36,370 bases of DNA from a virus. Both the position numbers and the translations under genes were made by a program. The notes below the pieces were generated by a model. The model worked only from the letters and a program-made list of their open reading frames with translations. It searched no databases and was not told the DNA's origin. Position 1 is the stretch's first letter, and every line of letters begins with the position of its first letter. The DNA is taken from positions 1-36,370 of the IMG/VR virus record IMGVR_UViG_3300002835_000526; one strand, written 5' to 3'. This document shows positions 1 through 6,436 of this stretch, one piece after another.

Positions 1-2
1 TT

Positions 3-218
3 ATACCTTCCGCTAAAAAGAAAGCAGTCGGTGTTTTATTTGAATTGGGATACGATAAGTCTGTTATCAATGATGAGTTACAGGCGTACTTTTCTACCGA
101 ATTCTTATCTCTGAAGAGTAAAACAAAACTCAATAAAAAGGAACTCGAGAATATTACCGATGTTGTTCTTGAGCTTAAGAGTAATTTTAAAGATTTTAAG
201 AAAAAAATTAAATTCTAG
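3..218 (+). CDS. 3' end of an unrecognised protein (partial)
   Basis: An open frame runs from the window edge to TAG at 216-218 (71 codons); the start lies upstream of the window. The visible tail is lysine-rich and looks helical, ending in KDFKKKIKF. I recognise no family. The gap after it (219-318) holds a late promoter and leader for the next gene. Confidence 0.7.
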   Translation: MPSAKKKAVGVLFELGYDKSVINDELQAYFSTEFLSLKSKTKLNKKELENITDVVLELKSNFKDFKKKIKF

Positions 219-240
219 TATTGCCAAATAAGAATAGTCG

Positions 241-250
241 TATATAAATA
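241..250 (+). promoter_or_regulatory. T4-type late promoter upstream of hsp20
   Basis: TATATAAATA contains the full T4 late motif TATAAATA. It lies about 68 nt upstream of the Hsp20 start, so unlike most late promoters here it would give a transcript with a real leader, carrying the Shine-Dalgarno AAAGGAG at 305-311. Confidence 0.6.
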
Positions 251-255
251 TATTT

Positions 256-270
256 GCTCTGGTCGCTCAA
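256..270 (+). repeat. Left arm of inverted repeat flanking hsp20
   Basis: CTGGTCGCTCAA (259-270) recurs as its exact reverse complement at 821-832, just after the Hsp20 gene. The match extends to GCTC(C)TGGTCGCTCAA if one single-base gap is allowed. Confidence 0.7.
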
Positions 271-318
271 ACAGGACTAAAGTAAACATATTAACTCGCT
301 TAACAAAGGAGAACATAT

Positions 319-798
319 ATGACAACACACACATACACACTAGGTCGGGTAATCCCGGCAGCAGGTACTGGTTATAGCCATCTTCCAGGCCTGTTTAACG
401 AAAGTTGGCTAAGCAGCGTTATCAAGGATTTTGATAAAGCATTTGATATTCCAAATGCTACATATCCTTATAACATCGTATCGGAAACCGATCCTGATGG
501 GAATCCATACGCATACTATATTGAAGTAGCGTTGGCAGGGGTCGGTAAAGACAATATTACCGTTAATGTTAAGGAGGGTCGACTCCACATTAATGTTAAT
601 AAAGAGGAAGAGGAACATGATGAGACCGTCCACTTCCACCGTAAGGGCATTAGTAGGAGGAAGGGACAATTGTCCTTCACCCTCAATGACAATACGGACA
701 TTAAGAACATCTCATCAACATACACAGACGGCCTTCTTCGAGTTAAGGTCCCTGTCGTAAAACCGGAGGTCGTTTCTATCGACGTGAAGGTTAATTAA
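319..798 (+). CDS. Small heat-shock protein, Hsp20/alpha-crystallin family
   Basis: A 159-aa protein with an alpha-crystallin domain at about residues 50-147, including the beta strand region YIEVALAGVGKDNI and the family's late motif GLLRVKVPV (residues 138-146). A short hydrophobic N-terminal arm precedes it. Hsp20 proteins are ATP-independent holdases that keep unfolding proteins soluble; phage copies are common in marine T4-like phages and are thought to help fold or assemble virion proteins. The start has a good Shine-Dalgarno (AAAGGAG) and a late promoter upstream. Odd feature: the gene is bracketed by a 12-bp perfect inverted repeat (259-270 and 821-832), as if it were a discrete cassette. 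The family call is secure; the substrate is unknown. Confidence 0.93.
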   Translation: MTTHTYTLGRVIPAAGTGYSHLPGLFNESWLSSVIKDFDKAFDIPNATYPYNIVSETDPDGNPYAYYIEVALAGVGKDNITVNVKEGRLHINVNKEEEEHDETVHFHRKGISRRKGQLSFTLNDNTDIKNISSTYTDGLLRVKVPVVKPEVVSIDVKVN

Positions 799-820
799 AA
801 AAGTTTAATTTAGCTCTGGA

Positions 821-835
821 TTGAGCGACCAGGAG
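821..835 (+). repeat. Right arm of inverted repeat flanking hsp20
   Basis: TTGAGCGACCAG (821-832) is the reverse complement of 259-270. It lies 23 nt after the Hsp20 stop codon and upstream of the tRNA at 866. Confidence 0.7.
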
Positions 836-865
836 CACTTATAATAAAATTTTCTTATATAACAC

Positions 866-952
866 GGAGGTGTACTCAAGCGGTCGACGAGAGCGATTTA
901 CTAAATCGCCAGACCATAACCGGTCTCGGGGGTTCGAATCCCTCCACCTCTT
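866..952 (+). tRNA. Class II tRNA, probably tRNA-Ser, anticodon reads ACT
   Basis: Acceptor GGAGGTG pairs with CACCTCT (945-951) with a G1-U72 wobble. The anticodon stem GCGAT/ATCGC encloses the loop TTACTAA, giving anticodon ACT (serine AGU). The long variable arm (AGACC/GGTCT) and a canonical T arm (GGGGG-TTCGAAT-CCCTC) make it class II, consistent with Ser. Position 73 is U and no CCA is encoded. A34 is unusual for this box, where bacteria normally use GCT. Confidence 0.75.
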
Positions 953-986
953 GTTTGTAAGAGTGGTTAAAAGTGACCGTCTAGAC

Positions 987-992
987 TAAATA
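987..992 (+). promoter_or_regulatory. Late promoter (TAAATA) of homing endonuclease gene
   Basis: TAAATA ends 6 nt before GTG 999, the same spacing seen at other late genes here, which supports GTG 999 over TTG 996 as the start. The preceding CTAGACTAAATA resembles CTAGAGACTAAATA upstream of the second endonuclease gene (6959). Confidence 0.55.
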
Positions 993-998
993 TCTTTG

Positions 999-1745
999 GT
1001 GAAAATTAAAAGAAACTACACAGATTGCCCTGGTTGCAATAAAAAAATATCTTTATCAACGATACAGCGTCATTTAAATGGTAAACAGTGCGGTAAAAGG
1101 CTATATGCACAATATAATGATACAAAGTGTAATTTCTGTAATAAGGAAATTCTTAACAAGGGATCGCTTATCGTACATATTAAAAGATGTAAATTAAATC
1201 CCAATAGAATACCTGGAAAGCGGTCACCTAATGCAGGCAGACAAAAAGGAAGCACGGCGTGGAACAAGGGTTTAACAGCTGAAGATCCACGCGTTCAAAA
1301 ACTTTTAAATACTAAGCGTGAAAACTATATTACCGGTAGGACGGTATATACTGGTCGTAAACATACAGAAAAATCTAAAGAACTTATTAGACAAAGCGCA
1401 TTACGTAGACACGCTGAAGGGTGGGACAATAAAGCCGGTAGATGCAAAAAATACACGTATTTGAGTCCAATCGCTGGTGATATAACTGTGGATGGCACGT
1501 GGGAGCTTAGAGTTGCAAAATGGTTAGATAGTAAAAATTATAATTGGAAGAGAAATACGCAACGGTTTAAATATGTTCACTTGAACGGTAGAGATGCTTA
1601 TTATACACCTGATTTTTGGGTAGAAGAACTTGGTGGTTATTTGGAAGTAAAAGGATTTGAAACAGAGCTTGATCGATGTAAATGGAATCAATTTAAGGAA
1701 AGCTTGATTGTGTGGAAAAAAGAAGATATAATGTCTCTTAAATAA
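999..1745 (+). CDS. Freestanding homing endonuclease (zinc finger + NUMOD3-like + Vsr/EDxHD-type nuclease)
   Basis: About 248 aa. The N-terminus has two CxxC pairs (DCPGC, KCNFC) with downstream His/Cys like C2H2 fingers. The middle stretch, with WNKGLT and KHTEKSKELIRQ, resembles the NUMOD3 DNA-binding module. The C-terminal third has GTWELRVAKWLD, YTPDFWVEE and YLEVKGFET, the signature of PD-(D/E)XK nucleases of the Vsr/EDxHD homing type. Such enzymes cut phage genomes lacking the gene and drive its spread. It sits among tRNA genes, a common niche. Start GTG 999 is preferred for promoter spacing; TTG 996 is the alternative. There is no Shine-Dalgarno. Confidence 0.82.
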   Translation: MKIKRNYTDCPGCNKKISLSTIQRHLNGKQCGKRLYAQYNDTKCNFCNKEILNKGSLIVHIKRCKLNPNRIPGKRSPNAGRQKGSTAWNKGLTAEDPRVQKLLNTKRENYITGRTVYTGRKHTEKSKELIRQSALRRHAEGWDNKAGRCKKYTYLSPIAGDITVDGTWELRVAKWLDSKNYNWKRNTQRFKYVHLNGRDAYYTPDFWVEELGGYLEVKGFETELDRCKWNQFKESLIVWKKEDIMSLK

Positions 1746-1763
1746 ATTAATATAGATTTATAC

Positions 1764-1852
1764 GGGCAGTTACCCCAGGCGGCCCTGGGCTCCGACTTGA
1801 AATCGGGTGATACTGTTAAAGGTATGGGGATCGACACCTCAGCTGCCCGCCA
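1764..1852 (+). tRNA. tRNA-Ser (anticodon TGA), CCA encoded
   Basis: Acceptor GGGCAGT/GCTGCCC, discriminator G, encoded CCA (1850-1852). Anticodon stem TCCGA/TCGGG with loop CTTGAAA gives TGA (UCN serine). The variable arm is long (ATAC...GTAT), as expected for Ser. The T loop ATCGACA departs from the usual TTCRANY. Confidence 0.9.
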
Positions 1853-1861
1853 ATTTTTAAT

Positions 1862-1939
1862 GCGTAGATGGCTGAGTGGTCAAAGGCAATCCTCTGCAAA
1901 AGGATAAAATCGCCAGTTCAAATCTGGCTCTACGCTCCA
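1862..1939 (+). tRNA. tRNA-Cys (anticodon GCA), CCA encoded
   Basis: Perfect 7-bp acceptor GCGTAGA/TCTACGC, discriminator U (a Cys identity element) and encoded CCA (1937-1939). Anticodon stem ATCCT/AGGAT with loop CTGCAAA gives GCA. T arm GCCAG-TTCAAAT-CTGGC. Confidence 0.92.
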
Positions 1940-1962
1940 GCACGCAGCTCATTAAATAATTT

Positions 1963-2047
1963 TGCTAGACCCGAGTAGGCAGGGGGCAACTAGAGCGCTT
2001 CGTCCAGCGGGTTAAAGACCCGGTAGCCAACGAAGACCTATCTAGCA
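1963..2047 (+). ncRNA. Structured tRNA-sized element of unknown function
   Basis: A 7-bp outer stem TGCTAGA (1963-1969)/TCTAGCA (2041-2047), continued by TAGG/CCTA, encloses the nested stems CTTCGT/ACGAAG and CGGGT/ACCCG. The size and acceptor-like outer stem resemble a tRNA, but there is no TTCRANY T loop or convincing anticodon arm. It may be a decayed tRNA, a processing signal or an independent small RNA. Its 3' end touches the late promoter of the next gene. Confidence 0.4.
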
Positions 2048-2053
2048 TAAATA
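2047..2053 (+). promoter_or_regulatory. Late promoter (ATAAATA), 5 nt before ATG 2059
   Basis: ATAAATAC followed by TTTT and ATG. With T4 late-promoter geometry (motif at -13 to -6) transcription would begin at the A of ATG 2059. Confidence 0.65.
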
Positions 2054-2058
2054 CTTTT

Positions 2059-2793
2059 ATGACTTTCAAGACTTTTTACGAACAGACATTTAGTGGTCTA
2101 GCTAAAGGTAAAAGCATTGATGATCTCGCTAAGAAGCACAAGGTTTCTATAGAGCATATTAGCAGTCAGTTAAAGAAGGGTATTAAAATAGAGCACGAAC
2201 ATACAAAGGATGATAGTGTTGCAAGAAAGATTGCTATGGATCACTTGTTTGAAGACCCCGACTATTATACAAAGCTTTCTAATGTTGTAGAAGGCACACA
2301 GCAAGCAATAAACACACTTCAAGCCGCCTTAGATGTAATAGGCTTTGAACCTACTTTCGGTACGTTTGCCGATGCTGCAAATGTCTTAATATCAGGGCTA
2401 CGAGCTGGATTATCCAAGACAACTGACGAACGAAAGAAACATATAATCAATGCAGGGATCAGTGCTATATCTTTGATTCCGTTTGCTGATATCATCAAAG
2501 TTCTTAAATTACGAAAAGCAAAGCCGATAGCTCGGGCTGTAGTAGCAGGTGCACGGCAAATCAAGAAAGTTGGTAGAGGTGTACGAGCTTCAAACCGTTT
2601 TAATACCCAACCAGGTCTTGCAGAAGTTACAGAGAAGAAGAATATACATGATCCAGTTCGTCCTGGTATTCTCAAGCGTCAAATAAAGGGTAAAGTAACC
2701 TGTGCTAAGGCTCGAGCCTTAAAATCAAAACAAAAGAATAAATCTAACGCTACAGCAAAGGGAGCTCAAAGATTTATAAATTATCATTGCTAA
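2059..2793 (+). CDS. DUF5661-like protein with pre-toxin-like hydrophobic helices and basic tail
   Basis: 244 aa in three parts. Residues 1-11 (MTFKTFYEQTF) match a tag shared with other late genes here. Residues about 15-75 (DDLAKKHKVS, HTKDDSVARKIAMDHL, EDPDYYTKL) look like DUF5661, a small domain seen in phage and bacterial proteins. Residues about 85-160 hold amphipathic/hydrophobic helices (ALDVIGFEPTFGTFADAAN and AGISAISLIPFADIIKVLK) strongly reminiscent of the pre-toxin helical region of polymorphic toxins. The C-terminal 80 residues are Lys/Arg-rich. A membrane-interacting or injected virion protein would fit, but function is unknown. It is driven by a late promoter with no Shine-Dalgarno. 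The next gene starts 2 nt after its stop. Confidence 0.75.
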   Translation: MTFKTFYEQTFSGLAKGKSIDDLAKKHKVSIEHISSQLKKGIKIEHEHTKDDSVARKIAMDHLFEDPDYYTKLSNVVEGTQQAINTLQAALDVIGFEPTFGTFADAANVLISGLRAGLSKTTDERKKHIINAGISAISLIPFADIIKVLKLRKAKPIARAVVAGARQIKKVGRGVRASNRFNTQPGLAEVTEKKNIHDPVRPGILKRQIKGKVTCAKARALKSKQKNKSNATAKGAQRFINYHC

Positions 2794-2794
2794 T

Positions 2795-3553
2795 ATGAGT
2801 CTAGAACAAGCATACAATCAAATAATTCTTGAGAGAATTAACTCATCTCCTGCGCCTATTCAGAAGAAAATCTCTGACCTCAAAGAATACCTCAATACAA
2901 AAGAAAACATTTTATTCTTAACTACCTCAAACAGAAGGCCTGGTCAGGATGAAGAAAGACCTAAGAGTACTCTTTTCGCTTATCACTTAAAAGATGAATT
3001 TCCGAGCAAAAATATTAGAATTATTGAAGTACCGGATCTCAATATTCTACCCTGTGTTGGTAATGTATCGACAAAAGACGGGAATTCGTGTGGTCTCAAA
3101 GGTGCGCTTTTAGAAGATAAGGATAAAAACCCTTCCGGTTATCATCGTTGCTGGGTATCGTATGGTAATAAAGATGATGAGCTTTGGAAGATATCAAAAG
3201 AACTTTTTAAGTCAGACTGTGTTGTGTTTTTCTCTAGTATTCGCTGGGGCCAGACAAACGCTATATATCAAAAACTAATCGAAAGACTAAACTGGATAGA
3301 GAATAGGCATACAACTCTCAGTGAAGCAAACGTCGTGAAGGATATTGATGTAGGCTTTATCGGTCTTGGTCATAACTGGAATGGTAAGGTCGTCGTGGAG
3401 ACGCAACAACAAGTTTTAAAGTTCTTTGGATTCAAGACACCGAATCAGCTTTTCTTTAACTGGCAGTATACTACAGATGCATACGATGAATCAAAAGAAG
3501 GATACAAGCAGGATCCTAAAGTTTTTGAGAAAGTATTTAAAGTAGAGATATAA
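2795..3553 (+). CDS. Flavodoxin-fold / FMN reductase-like protein
   Basis: 252 aa. The region around residues 35-165 has an alpha/beta pattern (ENILFLTTSNRRPGQ near the start, then DCVVFFSSIRWGQTNAIYQK) consistent with NAD(P)H-dependent FMN reductases or flavodoxin-like oxidoreductases. This type occurs in some large phages, but the substrate is unknown. The N-terminus MSLEQAYNQIILER precedes the fold and could be a divergent form of the N-terminal tag seen in neighbouring late genes. It starts 2 nt downstream of the previous stop, so it is probably co-transcribed with the 2059 gene from its late promoter. Confidence 0.65.
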   Translation: MSLEQAYNQIILERINSSPAPIQKKISDLKEYLNTKENILFLTTSNRRPGQDEERPKSTLFAYHLKDEFPSKNIRIIEVPDLNILPCVGNVSTKDGNSCGLKGALLEDKDKNPSGYHRCWVSYGNKDDELWKISKELFKSDCVVFFSSIRWGQTNAIYQKLIERLNWIENRHTTLSEANVVKDIDVGFIGLGHNWNGKVVVETQQQVLKFFGFKTPNQLFFNWQYTTDAYDESKEGYKQDPKVFEKVFKVEI

Positions 3554-3559
3554 AAATAT

Positions 3560-3565
3560 TAAATA
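3560..3565 (+). promoter_or_regulatory. Late promoter (TAAATA), 5 nt before ATG 3571
   Basis: ATTAAATATCTTT-ATG. The core and downstream bases (TAAATATCTTT) are the same as at the homing endonuclease start near 999. Confidence 0.5.
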
Positions 3566-3570
3566 TCTTT

Positions 3571-3711
3571 ATGCTTACCGCTGAAGAAGGTATTTTTTTT
3601 GCATTAATTCTTTTGCCTTTTCTAGCGACTGGTGCTTTATACTGGACGATCTTCTTTACATTTCTCGCAGTACAGAAATTATGGAAGTTTATTCTTGTTA
3701 AATTTAAATAG
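3571..3711 (+). CDS. Small membrane protein, 46 aa
   Basis: ATG 3571 to TAG 3709-3711. Most of the protein is hydrophobic (FFALILLPFLATGALYW, then FFTFLAV), giving one long or two short membrane segments and a basic C-terminus ending in LVKFK. No family recognised. The late promoter 5 nt upstream supports it being a real gene; it fills the gap between 3553 and 3729. Confidence 0.6.
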   Translation: MLTAEEGIFFALILLPFLATGALYWTIFFTFLAVQKLWKFILVKFK

Positions 3712-3728
3712 CTCTTTATACTATAGGA

Positions 3729-3959
3729 ATGCCTAAAGCACCTATCAAAGCAAAGTCTAAGCCAAAAAACGAAGAAATGTATACTATTACTGTTCCTTTT
3801 ATTAAGGAGTGTACGTATGAAGAGCGTGAAGGTATTCTACGTCGTGCTCTCATCAGAGAGAATAACAAGTATGAAGGTAGACCGTTTCGCTTTATTATTG
3901 CAGAGAAGGATATGAAGTCTGCGAAAGTTAATATCTTTGTTCGTAAAAAGAAGAGGTAG
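3729..3959 (+). CDS. Small basic hypothetical protein, 76 aa
   Basis: Lys/Arg-rich at both ends (KAPIKAKSKPK; VRKKKR) with a compact alpha/beta-like centre (TITVPFIKECTYEEREGIL). The high charge suggests nucleic-acid contact, but I recognise no family. It lies in a run of short co-directional late genes. Confidence 0.7.
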   Translation: MPKAPIKAKSKPKNEEMYTITVPFIKECTYEEREGILRRALIRENNKYEGRPFRFIIAEKDMKSAKVNIFVRKKKR

Positions 3960-3977
3960 AAATGATTATATATCTGT

Positions 3978-4175
3978 ATGAATAGACTTTTAGCGTATAT
4001 ATTTTACTATCTTGGTGATTTTTGTTGGCGAATAGTCTGTTGGACAGATTGGAATACAGTGACTCGTCATCTTATTGCTATGCCTTCCTGGTCTCTTTAT
4101 CAAAAGTTCATGTCGTTATCTCTTGATTATGACGAAAGAGCAGGTTACCTTCTTTGGAAAAAGCCAATAGAATAA
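3978..4175 (+). CDS. Small aromatic-rich hypothetical protein, 65 aa
   Basis: Begins MNRLLAYIFYYLGDFCWRIV and is rich in Trp and Tyr; the first 25 residues could be a membrane-associated helix. Not recognised. No clear Shine-Dalgarno. Confidence 0.6.
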   Translation: MNRLLAYIFYYLGDFCWRIVCWTDWNTVTRHLIAMPSWSLYQKFMSLSLDYDERAGYLLWKKPIE

Positions 4176-4201
4176 TTATTGTAAATAGAAGGTATTTATT
4201 A

Positions 4202-4209
4202 TATAAATA
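4202..4209 (+). promoter_or_regulatory. T4-type late promoter TATAAATA upstream of bS21
   Basis: An exact match to the T4 late consensus. Transcription is predicted to start 3-4 nt before ATG 4219, the short open frame that leads into bS21. Confidence 0.65.
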
Positions 4210-4218
4210 TTCGAACAT

Positions 4219-4302
4219 ATGAACGGTGTTCACTCTTTTATTAACCAAATTAGCGGTTTAGAAATATTTCTAACTGCTTGCAACATAATATTTTTCCTGT
4301 GA
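4219..4302 (+). CDS. Short leader ORF (27 aa) overlapping the bS21 start
   Basis: ATG 4219 opens a 27-codon frame (MNGVHSFINQISGLEIF..., hydrophobic end IIFFL) that stops at TGA 4300-4302. The stop overlaps GTG 4299 of bS21 as GTGA. That arrangement is typical of translational coupling, so this may be a leader peptide. It could also be noncoding; the main support is the position right after a late promoter. Confidence 0.4.
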   Translation: MNGVHSFINQISGLEIFLTACNIIFFL

Positions 4303-4499
4303 TTAGACGAGGCGGGCTTTACTCTATAAAGGTTTATCAAGGAGAGGATATAGATCGTGCTCTTAAGAGACTTAAAACAAAGCTCGACGCTGGTAATATC
4401 CTCGAAGAGGTAAAAAATCGTCGTTCCTTTGAGACAAAGGCCCAAAAGAAGAAACGTAAACAAAAGGCTCAGGACCGTAAATATAAGCGTAGGAGATAA
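4299..4499 (+). CDS. rpsU: Ribosomal protein bS21 homologue
   Basis: About 66 aa. The segment SIKVYQGEDIDRALKRLK followed by a Lys/Arg-rich helix and the tail RKYKRRR matches bS21 (compare the general form I-x-V-x-x-x-E-x-x-x-x-ALRR-x-K). bS21 sits on the 30S platform near the anti-Shine-Dalgarno end of 16S rRNA and influences initiation. Phage-encoded bS21 is known from marine phage genomes and is thought to be swapped into host ribosomes. Start choice is uncertain: GTG 4299 overlaps the upstream stop (GTGA), and TTG 4278 is a longer in-frame option. Late promoter upstream; the next gene follows 5 nt later. The family call is good. Confidence 0.82.
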   Translation: MIRRGGLYSIKVYQGEDIDRALKRLKTKLDAGNILEEVKNRRSFETKAQKKKRKQKAQDRKYKRRR

Positions 4500-4504
4500 T
4501 ACGT

Positions 4505-5344
4505 ATGCTTGTTCCGTTTAAAAAATTTGTAACGGAGAAGACTTACAGCGTTACATCAAAAGAAAGAAAGCAAATCGAGGATATCTTCGATAGATATCAG
4601 CTTTATTTTAATGATGATAAGCTGCAAGGTAAATCACCTGAAGCTGTTTATAGAAAAAAACTACAGGGAGATGGTACTTTCTTTCTCGGGACGGTTACCT
4701 ATATAGACCAGGTAGATAGAAAAGAAAAAAAGCTTCATGTAGAGGTAAGCTTCGGTCAAAAGGCGTCTGCTGCAGCGGGATATAGAGAGAGCACGAATTC
4801 TGTAATTCTCTTTTATAACTATTTCAGTAATTTATCACCTAACGAACAGCGTAATACAATATTACATGAAGTCCTTCACGCCAGACAGCACTATAAGAAA
4901 CTAAGGCCTCAAGACATACGTGCTACTAATCAGAGAACCCTCCCTACCGGTCAAGTTTCTATAAGAAGTAAGCAGGGTTATTATACATCACCGAACGAAT
5001 TTCCAATACAACTCGCTTCAATTACTGAAGAACTTCAGCGTCAATACAGTCTCATTCTTCAGCATTTGAAACGAGGTGATAATAAGAAGTTTTGGGAAAA
5101 GCAGCGTATCGGTTTTCTCCGATTACTTGATACCTTTATAAGGTCATCTAATCTACCTAAAGATTTCCCTCTCCCGAGTTATTTGAAGTATCAGGAAGAC
5201 TTTATTCGTACTCTCTTTCGTATTAAAGAAAAGCCTGAATTCAGAAAACAATATAGAAAATTTAAGTTAGCTCTTCAACACTATTACCAAAAATTAAACC
5301 AACGACCACAAAAAGATGTTGCAATTCCTGAAGAAGGGTTTTAA
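4505..5344 (+). CDS. HExxH zinc metallopeptidase-like protein with N-terminal tag
   Basis: 279 aa. Residues 118-130 contain HEVLHARQHY, a zincin HExxH motif (121-125). Residues about 75-110 form a beta-rich approach (LHVEVSFGQ, NSVILFYNYF) as in small zinc peptidases. The C-terminal half is helical and basic, and a third zinc ligand cannot be fixed by eye. The N-terminus MLVPFKKFVTEK matches the F-K-x-F-x-x-E tag of other late genes, suggesting packaging in the head. AGGAG at 4491-4495 is a plausible Shine-Dalgarno, and bS21 ends 5 nt upstream. It could cleave a host target after injection or act in virion maturation; the substrate is unknown. Confidence 0.75.
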   Translation: MLVPFKKFVTEKTYSVTSKERKQIEDIFDRYQLYFNDDKLQGKSPEAVYRKKLQGDGTFFLGTVTYIDQVDRKEKKLHVEVSFGQKASAAAGYRESTNSVILFYNYFSNLSPNEQRNTILHEVLHARQHYKKLRPQDIRATNQRTLPTGQVSIRSKQGYYTSPNEFPIQLASITEELQRQYSLILQHLKRGDNKKFWEKQRIGFLRLLDTFIRSSNLPKDFPLPSYLKYQEDFIRTLFRIKEKPEFRKQYRKFKLALQHYYQKLNQRPQKDVAIPEEGF

Positions 5345-5348
5345 AACA

Positions 5349-5355
5349 ATAAGTA
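5349..5355 (+). promoter_or_regulatory. Variant late promoter (ATAAGTA), 5 nt before ATG 5361
   Basis: ATAAGTAC-ATTT-ATG has one change from ATAAATAC and exactly the spacing seen at the other late starts. It overlaps the region just after the stop of the metallopeptidase gene. Confidence 0.45.
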
Positions 5356-5360
5356 CATTT

Positions 5361-6107
5361 ATGGTATCATTTAAAACATTTCTCATTGAAGGCGGCGTCG
5401 GAGCTGAGCGTCAAGAACGTGGAGTCATTGATGCTATTAACAGATATGCTAAAAAAGGGCCTATTTCTGTTAATCAAATAAAGAACGTATCTTCTGCAGA
5501 GAAGATGGAAGGCATTAATGAACTAGGCACTGAACCATACACAGATGTAATTCTTACAATTGGTTCGGGTAAAAAGCGTATTAACGTTAGCCTCAAAGGA
5601 GGTACCGAGAGCGGTGTATCTGCAGCACCGAGCGTAGGAGGAGGTGGTCTTGTCGGCTTACAGACTTTAATACCTGATATAACTAAAAGATTTTTAAATA
5701 ACGCTAATGCTTGGTATAAAAAGCAAGGGTTTAAGAGAGGTGATTTAATTCCAGATGTATATGGTCGTCTGAATGAAAAAGATACTCTCACTGTTTTAAA
5801 AGGAACACCAGCTATGGGTGGACCGGTTGATTACATGTATATTGGTCCTATGGATGTTGTTGGATCCTTTAAGAGCAATCAATTAAATCTCAACGGTGTG
5901 TTTACAGATATTGATCAATATGCGAAAGGACATTCAATCTTTTTAAGACTAAGAAAGCGTAGAGAAGATCAACCATATGAACCGGATTTAAAAGATAAAG
6001 ACGGTAACCCGTTGATTCTAGGTAAAAGCCCGACAAAGGGAGATAGCGGTCGAAGGATCGTGCTAGTTGATCGTGTACCGGCTTCTGGTAATATTGTTGA
6101 GATATAA
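5361..6107 (+). CDS. Late tagged protein, possible PD-(D/E)XK-like nuclease
   Basis: 248 aa from ATG 5361. A longer frame from 5316 exists, but 5361 has the late promoter spacing and exposes the tag MVSFKTFLIEGG. After the tag come a helical stretch, then PYTDVILTI...INVSLKGGTE, where D and S-x-K spacing recalls a PD-(D/E)XK core with a Ser variant, and a Gly-rich loop (SVGGGGLVGLQ). The C-terminus is basic with RLRKRRED and ends RIVLVDRVPASGNIVEI. The nuclease reading is tentative; a structural or scaffold role is equally possible. T4 internal proteins have a similar tag that a head protease removes. Confidence 0.6.
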   Translation: MVSFKTFLIEGGVGAERQERGVIDAINRYAKKGPISVNQIKNVSSAEKMEGINELGTEPYTDVILTIGSGKKRINVSLKGGTESGVSAAPSVGGGGLVGLQTLIPDITKRFLNNANAWYKKQGFKRGDLIPDVYGRLNEKDTLTVLKGTPAMGGPVDYMYIGPMDVVGSFKSNQLNLNGVFTDIDQYAKGHSIFLRLRKRREDQPYEPDLKDKDGNPLILGKSPTKGDSGRRIVLVDRVPASGNIVEI

Positions 6108-6110
6108 ATC

Positions 6111-6139
6111 TTGCATCTTCCTTTAAAGGAGTATATTCT
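6111..6139 (+). promoter_or_regulatory. Sigma70-type promoter, leaderless geometry
   Basis: TTGCAT, a 17-nt spacer, TATTCT (6134-6139), then 6 nt to ATG 6146. A -10 box spanning -12 to -7 places +1 on the start codon. Confidence 0.6.
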
Positions 6140-6145
6140 CTTTTT

Positions 6146-6436
6146 ATGACTGACAGAGAAATAGCAGAAATTGATCTCTCAATTACGTTTGGTCAGAGAT
6201 TAATTCAATATAAGAAAGCTTCTCTCGAGCGAATGCTATCTTCTATGCTAGACAATAACGAGAAAATTCGTCAGCACTACGAGAGTGATCGTGATTATAT
6301 CCGCGATATTATTCAAGCACTTGAGAACGGTGATGTTATTACCTTTATGCCTCTGCTTAAGCAAAGACTGACAATTGTTGGTCAGTTGTTTTTTAAAAAC
6401 GAATTTAAGTCGCTTAAGATGCTTGCATCTTCATAA
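6146..6436 (+). CDS. Helical hypothetical protein, 96 aa
   Basis: Mostly alpha-helical, charged sequence (SLERMLSSMLDNNEKIRQHY, then IIQALENGDVITFMPLLKQRL) with no recognisable motif. It has its own early-type promoter immediately upstream and no Shine-Dalgarno. The tRNA region follows. Confidence 0.7.
   Translation: MTDREIAEIDLSITFGQRLIQYKKASLERMLSSMLDNNEKIRQHYESDRDYIRDIIQALENGDVITFMPLLKQRLTIVGQLFFKNEFKSLKMLASS

Noticed and set aside
866-952. Amber suppressor tRNA (anticodon CTA) in the loop TTACTAA
   Set aside because: CTA would need position 33 to be A and a shifted stem; the 5-bp stem fixes ACT. TAG is used as an ordinary stop in this window.
5316-5360. Upstream start for the 5361 gene
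   Set aside because: It overlaps the metallopeptidase C-terminus; ATG 5361 has the late promoter spacing and the shared tag.
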